DNA of 64,000 nucleotides from Numida meleagris (Eukaryota > Chordata > Aves > Galliformes > Numididae). Below, in pieces: positions 56,762 through 64,000 of this stretch. The position numbers were made by a program, and so were the translations under genes. How positions within the stretch are numbered: the first letter of the stretch is position 1; every line of letters begins with the position of its first letter. The stretch lies in assembly GCF_002078875.1 (NCBI RefSeq), contig NC_034414.1, forward strand, positions 14,558,107 through 14,622,106. Direction: 5' to 3'. The notes beneath the pieces were generated by a model. It searched no databases, was not told where the DNA came from, and worked only from the letters and a program-made list of their open reading frames with translations.

Positions 56762-59313
56762 TAATAATGGAAAGCTCCTACTTTTTTAAGAACAACACAA
56801 AAGCACACTCAAGCACCAAGCCTATTTTGCTTCCTTGTCTGAGCTGTTTGTTTGAAGATACCTTCTCAGACACAGGTGATCTCTCCACAGAGTAGCAGTA
56901 GAAGCCTTTTATTGATGCAAGCATTCGGGAATCCTTTCTGATTCTTTGATCCATGAATCCTGATGCATCAATACATTTTGAGCAGTGAAAGCTGAATGCA
57001 GCTACATACCGCTGTAAAAGCAAGCCACAGATGATTCTCTGTGTTTTGGGAGGTAATGGAAGGAGATCGGACAATGATATGGGTCTAGGGACACCAGGCT
57101 ATCAATCTATTCTGCCAGTGGGTTAGAGGCACCCACGTTTAGTCATTAACCAAAGCAGAAGCCTTCATTTTTCAATGTGGTCATAACTGGATAACCTGGC
57201 TGATGAGATGATTTGTCATTTCACTGCCCCACGACAGGACAAGGTCAGGCTTCATTGCTTAGGAAAGCACATTAACTTTTATACTTACGCAGATGCACAC
57301 AAATGTATTTATGCATGCTCTGATTCTCAAAATGGGTTTATGATAACTGTTCAGAATATCACATGGAGTCTAGTTTAACATCAACCACACAAGTCTCAGA
57401 GTGACCAGGAGGGAAGGAGAGCTTTATGATTTACTGCTAGTTTATTCAGCACTAGATGTTAGTAGAGTGGGAGTTGGCAAGGAGACAGGGGATTTACTTC
57501 TAAACAAGACAACTGCCTGCAATCCAATATGTTTAACAGAGGAAAATGGATTCCTCAAGAGAGACGTGCACTCTGCCTTGGAAATTCCACATATCCTTAA
57601 ACCTGCAGAAGTGCTTGTCTGTCATGCTGACAGCCTTACAACGAGCCTCGCTCGGTTTATTATTCAGACATGTCACGAGAAATCCAACAAAAGCCCAAAG
57701 GACTGATGTGAAGGTTTTCATAGAAACTTCCGTCCCAATTGTGAATCATATTTCTCTGGAATATTCATTTGAAAGAATAAACAATTTCTTTTCAGTTGTA
57801 TTTAAATGTTATTTGAGGCTTCTTGGATCAGACCTCTAAGTGTGAAGCCACGCAGTGAACAAAAGCATGTATGGATGCAACCCACCAGTGGTTACACTGC
57901 CCAGTGTACATTAAAAAAAAAAATTACAGCTGTACAACCTACCAGCAATCACAGTGATTCTAAGAAAGTGATGATTCCTCAACCCAGCTGATTAGAAAGG
58001 AGGAAAAATTATGGAATTCACAGAATGTCAGAGTGTCTGCCAACAGAGAAAACTTACATCCACTAGTCAGAGCATACAACCTGCTCTCAGTTTCTCTGGG
58101 AACTTATCTGACTATTATAAACCTGCCTGTGCCAGGTAGGCATTGTCCTCAGGACCTTCTCACCAGGATCTGCCATCTTTGAAGTGCCACTTCCACTAAC
58201 AGTATAATCTTCTTAATATGGGCTCTAGAAAGGCTCATATTTCTCTTTCCAATTATTAGAAATATGCTTTTTCCAAATTGATCTTGTTTGCTGACATGAG
58301 TCAGAGACGCAGAGGGAGAGGGCTGTAAGACCAATTTAAATATTTAGGCATTCATTTTTGCTGCAGATATCTGGTATGTGAGTTCTCAGCACAAAACTGA
58401 GGGTAACAGAAGGCACTGTACGTTACTGAGAAGTATCCACACGGTGATTATGCAAACCCAGCCACTGCAGTATCTAACATCAGCCCTTGGCCTCCCGCAG
58501 AGAGATCTGTGGCTGTCTGTGGCTACAGAGAAGCAACCACGCAGACATAATGTAAATGGTCTCCCCCAGCCAATCTTACTGCAAGGAGTTGCATTTCTGA
58601 GAAATAAACAGGTCAGCAGCTGTACAGAAACCATGTGCTCAGACTCATCATAACAACTGATTTCAGTATAACTTAAATTAGGTAAACTTGCTGAAGATTA
58701 AGTGGAAACTGCTCCGATTTAAAACACCACCCAAACGAGCAGGTTAAACCTTACTTTATGTTAACATCATCTGATGGAGTTAGTAAATATCAACTGCAGG
58801 CACATCAAGCAAATTCTTCCCTACTGGAAAGGAAATTAAAGGCAACAATGACTCAAATGCCCAGAAGGGACTCGGTCAAAGTTGCCAAAAGCCAGCAGGT
58901 TTCCAAAAACTGAAGGAAGCCATAAAATGACTTGGCTGTATTGGTATCTGTCCCAAGTTTCTTCAGGGACTCATTTCGAAATAGTGTTTGTAATTCTCAG
59001 TTATTAGCAAGTGCCCCCAAGAATGATGGAAATTAAACAGGCTTTCCATGGTGGTTTTGGTTTTCCTGATTAAAGCAGTCCCTGTGAATGAATTCTCTTC
59101 CAAAGATAATGTTCTCCATTAAATGTCTGTCTCTGACTGGTACACAGTCTCACAGACAGCCAAGAATTTAAAAACATGCCAACACTTTACACAATGCCTT
59201 TACAGCTTTCCAACATCGGTTACTTAATAGTAAGTAGAAGTGTCAAGAAATAAAATGCTTTTAGTATGTTCTTTCACGTAACAGGTAATTCCTGTTGGAA
59301 ATATCTGTACTCA

Positions 59314-59592
<279 letters not shown>

Positions 59593-59904
59593 TCAAAAGC
59601 AAAAATGGTTAATATTTTTAACAGAGTTCATCTGCAAATTTCACATAAGCCAGTGATTTGAAACAAATCAGTATTTCACTGATTTATTGGATTCAGTGCT
59701 CAACAGTCTTGTGAGTGAGAATCTAAAAGCCAAAAGTGCCTCAAAAGGCCGGGAAGGGGAAAAAGAGAATAATTGGGTATAAGCTTTCATGGTAGCTCTT
59801 AGAGCTACTGTGGAAGGCTCATGACTCTTAGCCAAGCTGACAGTTCCTTTATAAAATAGCCTAGGCAAAGCTGTCCCCATGTACTGTTCTGCCTTGGACA
59901 CCCG

Positions 59905-60012
59905 GGACCCAGACAGATGTCAACAAACTAGAGGGAGTTCAGAAAAAAAAGATGATCAGTTTAAATTATGAGAAAAGATGAAAAGAACTATGTGTGTGCA
60001 GCCTAAACAAAG
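59905..60012 (+). mobile_element. Very diverged CR1-like fragment
   Basis: GACAGATGTCAACAAACTAG, GGAGTTCAGAAAAAAAAGAT, GATCAG and TTATGAGAAAAGATGAAAAG follow the CR1 segment that reads GGTCCAGAGGAGGGCCACAAAGATGATCAG ... CTATGAGGAAAGACTGAGAG. Similarity is partial and stops after about 60012. Confidence 0.45.
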
Positions 60013-62729
60013 GGCTTCAGCTCTTGTTGCTGAACAGCAGTGATTTGCTGGAGCAGCTGTTCCCCTCAACTGGCACGCGAAGCGTGTGACACTGCGCAAA
60101 TAAATGCAGCACAGTGGGGACCTAGGAGTGAGAAAGGAGACCCCAGTCCTCATACAGCACTCCTGGCAATCAAAGAGAGAAAAGTGAAATCTTCTGGAAG
60201 GAAAGGACCTGCCATGGATGGACCATCTTGTTGCTGTAAGTGGATGTAATGAATGGCAGCAAGATAGAAGAAAACTAAGCATAAATCTCTGCAAATGCTG
60301 CCTAACAGTGCCTAATAGTTTCCTTAAGGAAGTAGCACAACACCATCAACCAAACCATTTAAAAATAAACCAGATATAATTTGGACAAAGCCATAGATTT
60401 CTGTCAATGAAAGGATTGTTTGAAACCTCCAAGGACTTCTTCCATCTCCATTGCTATTTGTTTGAGAGACATCCCTAGAAACTTACGAAGAAGAGATTTT
60501 TCCAAATTTGGTTAGTGCTTCTCTGTCCCTTCTTCCCAGCACAGCAGACTGGGCTGAACAGTGTGTGCAGTATGATCCCCATCTCCTGCTGCTTTGCTTT
60601 ACAGCCAGCTAGCCTTACTACTAGTACTAATCCAACTCTTCAAACTTGAGAGGACAGTGAAAAACATTAATCCAGGATACTTGCTTTTCTGTATTTCAAG
60701 CAATATAACCCCAGAGAAAATCTCTGAAATGGAAGGAGAATAGTTTTATAAACTTAGGAGCTTAATAATTCCTCTTTTCAAAGTTTACCAAAGGATGGAC
60801 TAGTTGAAGGAGTCTATGGAAAGTAAAATAGTAAAAATAGTAAAATGGTTTAATAATAACAGCATTAGTCTTCAAGTTGCAAAAGTGGGATCTGAGCTTC
60901 TGTTTCATTGGCAGCTACTGTGCACCAGCCACATGTTGTGTCCCAGCCAGCAAAAACAGAAAGTGCTTCCCTTTCAGAAATGCAGCAGAGAATGCAGCAA
61001 GGGATGGACATTAACATCATCTTTACAGCTAGGTAAGTATGATGAGAGCATAAAAAGGAAGACAACAAGATGAATTTCTAAACTTTAGGGAACTGTAACT
61101 ATAGTTTCTGCATTTTTAACAAAATATAAGCAAGTTATGAAAATACGGCAATATTGACAATTTTTCATTTAAGTGAGCAGCAAGAAAAATCTGGACTCAA
61201 AAATTACATTTGAAATATCTAGGTTACCTTCACTCCTGGAAGAAACAGGTACTCGCCAGACTTGATAACAAGGAGATAAGCATTTATCTGCCTTACTCTT
61301 TTCCAGCAAGATACTGAAACAGTCAGAAGGAAGCTCATGTGCAGGGGCCACGGGCACTGGGGTATTCACATTTTCAAGTCCCAGCCCTGACTTTCCAAAT
61401 CCTGGCTAACAGACACTCCAATAAGAAGGTTTGCTATATAACTCCTTCTCCTTCTCACACTAGAGACAGATTTGCCTAAATATCTCATATGGCAGACCCA
61501 AATGCGACAGAGAATCAAGCCTAAAATTCTTCTTCACAGCTCCTTCTCTAACTGTGCCCAGCAGAAGCTGCATGCAGCAGTGCATCTTGCCCCCAAAATT
61601 CAAGCTGATAGCTTTTTTTTTTTTTCCTGTGAGGAATTTCATGAAGATGATTGCAGTTACAGGCATACAGAAAAGCCTCTACACTTGTTTCAAATGCACA
61701 GTTTTGGAAAATTACAGACCCAGCACTTCTGTCACCCGCAGCAGGAACTGCAAAGCAATTTATTTTCATCAGCATCATCTTATTAAAAACACTCAACAAA
61801 AATGCACTGACATGCTGTACAGAAAATAAAACAAATTGAAAGACAGGGTGCATTTACAAGGTTATTCATTTCTGCTTGCCACCCAGAAGCACCAGATATA
61901 ATAATGGAAGTGAACAGGGGAGAGCATCTGAAAAAGATCTGTGCCTATGACAAATCAAGGGACATAGAGAAGCACAGAGACGATGTATTCTATCTGACAA
62001 AGCCCTAACGTGACAGGAGTGAGAAGGACGACAAACACATTCCCCAGTGGTCAAGTGCAAGAAATAAATGCTGCAGGGATGGTTCCACAAGCACGATATG
62101 GTTATGCTGCATCTAGCATTTCTGAGCTCAAATTTGCAGCTGGTCACCCGCCAACCCTATTCCCTACAGTATGATGGGGTTTTTTTTAGGATAGCCCCCA
62201 ACTAGGAGATTTTCGATTAAACAAGGGCATCGTTCAGCACCTGCCTCCGTCTCTATGAAAGCCAGTGCGGCACCAGCGCATTACATGGCACAGCAGCAGT
62301 ATGCATTATTTCCAAACAGGCCAGAGAAAGGAGTTTAAACACTTCCAAGTGTTGCACCAGCTCTACCACCATATAGCTACGCAATTCCCACTAAATGCTA
62401 CGTATATATATCCATACCTGTATATGCGTAACTCCGTAAAAGAACATACACATTCTGAAGGGCTTTCAAGGAGCCTTTTTTAAACAGAAGAAACAAATGG
62501 AAGTAAGAACTTTATGCTTATGTAAGACTGATGGCATCAGTCATCCTACTGTACAAATGTAAAAAACCTTGCTCAGTGATATCCATCGCAAAGAAGGCTC
62601 AAGGAAAGGGAAGGCACGCACCCCTCCTGCTGGATTATACTGAGAGGGGCACAGGAGGACAAAAGACACACAAATTAGATCACTTAACTCTCACCTCTTG
62701 GATGCTCTGGGCACACACCAGCTTTGCTA

Positions 62730-62870
62730 ATCCTTGCATTACACATGGGACAAGCACTGTGAGCAGTAATCTCCTAAGTGACTTGCCCAGGGTTACAAAG
62801 TCACCAAGTATCAGAACTGGGCTTAGTCCCTGCAGTCTCTTGTCCCTTCTGCACCATATTGTCTCCACCA
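62730..62870 (+). mobile_element. MIR-like SINE remnant
   Basis: TTACACATGGGACAAGCACT, CTCCTAAGTGACTTGCCCAG, GGTTACAAAGTCACCAAGTA, TCAGAACTGGGCTTAGTCCC and GCAGTCTCTTGTCCC follow the MIR consensus, including the diagnostic AAGTGACTTGCCCAGGGT core. The best preserved of the SINE remnants here. Confidence 0.75.
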
Positions 62871-64000
62871 ACTTCCTCTCTGCTTGCTAGGACACTGGAA
62901 AAGCAAGAAACCAAAAGCCTTCTGCAACTTGATACGAAGCCAAGTGCACATGGTGTTAAAAATAAATTCTTGATTAAGGATTTTCTTCAATAGATACATT
63001 CATTAAGAAGTTGCAAAATTTTTTGTAGGTCACAACTTGCTTTCATAACGACAATAAAGTCCAAGTTTTGCATGATATTCCTTCATGCCCCTAGAACAAG
63101 TCAAGACATACAAAAAAATCTCTGATGAAGTTTCAGTGCTTCAAGGAGGTGAGACTTCGGTCTTTCAAGACAAAGGAGCTCAATGCTTAACGCAACAATG
63201 ATTTCATCCCTTGGAGAGGAACAGAGAAACTGGGTGCAACAGCATTTTCACTATTCCCTTTGTCATTTTTTGTCTCCCAGCATCACCACCTCCCCAATAA
63301 AAGCTAACAAGTTCCTAACCTCAAATGATCTAGCACATATCATATTAGAAACATATATGCAGCTTAGAAAAGGAATAACCTTGATTCCTTCCTTGTTTCT
63401 TGTTTCACTGCAATGAACTTAGACTCCTTTATTTCTTTGTTTCACTTTATTTACTCTTTATTTATTCTTTTACCCAAACAATAAACAAATAATAACAGAA
63501 ATCAAACAGTATAGGGAAGGAGGGATGATTTCTTTATGTGAAAGAGATGGAGTAAGCCAAGATGAATATGCAGAAAGTGGCCTTAAACCACCCTCATGCC
63601 CCTCAGATTGTGACTATATTAGGAATCAGCAGACTCCACATGGTTGACTGTGGCTTGTTCTGTAGCTTGGGCTGGAAACTTCACAAAAAAGCACTATACC
63701 TCTCCTTCATTACTCCTAATTGCCTGTATGCTGCAGATGACAAGATACGACAGCACACAGCCCATCAGTGACACATCATTCCTGCACCTGACACACTATC
63801 TTTCAAGACATTTTAGTATTTTCCAAATCCTATGTGTCAGTAGGACTTCTATAAACACAGCGGACGGACCATTTTTCCCAGGGAACTATCAGTAAATATT
63901 TGATGATCAACAACAAATTTAAAGGTAATTCAACAAAACAAACATAATCCATCATATTTTTGTTATATCCAACTACACTACCAACTTGTTAGGGCTGTGA

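Overview
The window is vertebrate, and most likely from a galliform bird (chicken or a close relative). The evidence is the repeats: CR1 LINE 3' ends, an internally deleted Galluhop-type mariner bounded by TA, and old MIR-like SINE remnants, with no Alu or recent L1. Coding density is very low, as expected inside one long-intron gene.

The only gene I can support is BRSK2 (SAD-A, BR serine/threonine kinase 2), on the minus strand and running from high to low coordinates. Ten consecutive internal coding exons are present: 59315-59455, 49467-49583, 40075-40108, 38621-38689, 35497-35643, 27320-27351, 22265-22429, 21093-21190, 15959-16109 and 2432-2492. They join in frame into 1015 nt, about residues 91-429 in human BRSK2 numbering. 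They carry most of the kinase domain (hinge, HRD, DFG, activation loop with the LKB1-target Thr, CPE motif, C-lobe), the UBA-like segment, the linker and the start of the Ser/Pro-rich region. The glycine-rich loop and ATP-binding lysine (upstream) and the rest of the tail with the C-terminal KA1-like region (downstream) lie outside. No exon has a frameshift or stop, so the gene looks functional. Exon numbers 4-13 follow the human gene from memory and are an inference.

Layout along the plus strand: 1-2431 downstream intron; 2493-15958 a 13.5-kb intron with a diverged tandem duplication and poly-T tracts; 16110-21092 an intron holding about 1 kb of a very old CR1/L3-like LINE; 21191-22264 a 1.07-kb intron with a CR1 inserted into a MIR-like SINE; 22430-27319 mostly unique sequence; 27352-35496 an intron with a CR1, a long (GGAAA)n satellite containing an assembly gap, and a MIR-like remnant; 35644-40074 three close exons with one CR1 between exons D/C and the next intron boundary; 40109-49466 and 49584-59314 two introns of over 9 kb with the mariner, a MIR-like remnant and a promoter/enhancer-like motif cluster near 55.3-55.5 kb; 59456-64000 upstream intron with an old CR1 scrap and a MIR-like remnant.

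I found no operon, CRISPR array, RNA gene, viral gene or new multi-gene system. The points most worth following up are the H-I intron with a weak splice site at both ends, two micro-exons (32 and 34 nt), the nested transposons close to a splice acceptor, the old coding LINE remnant, the unresolved pyrimidine-rich satellite and the intronic motif cluster.
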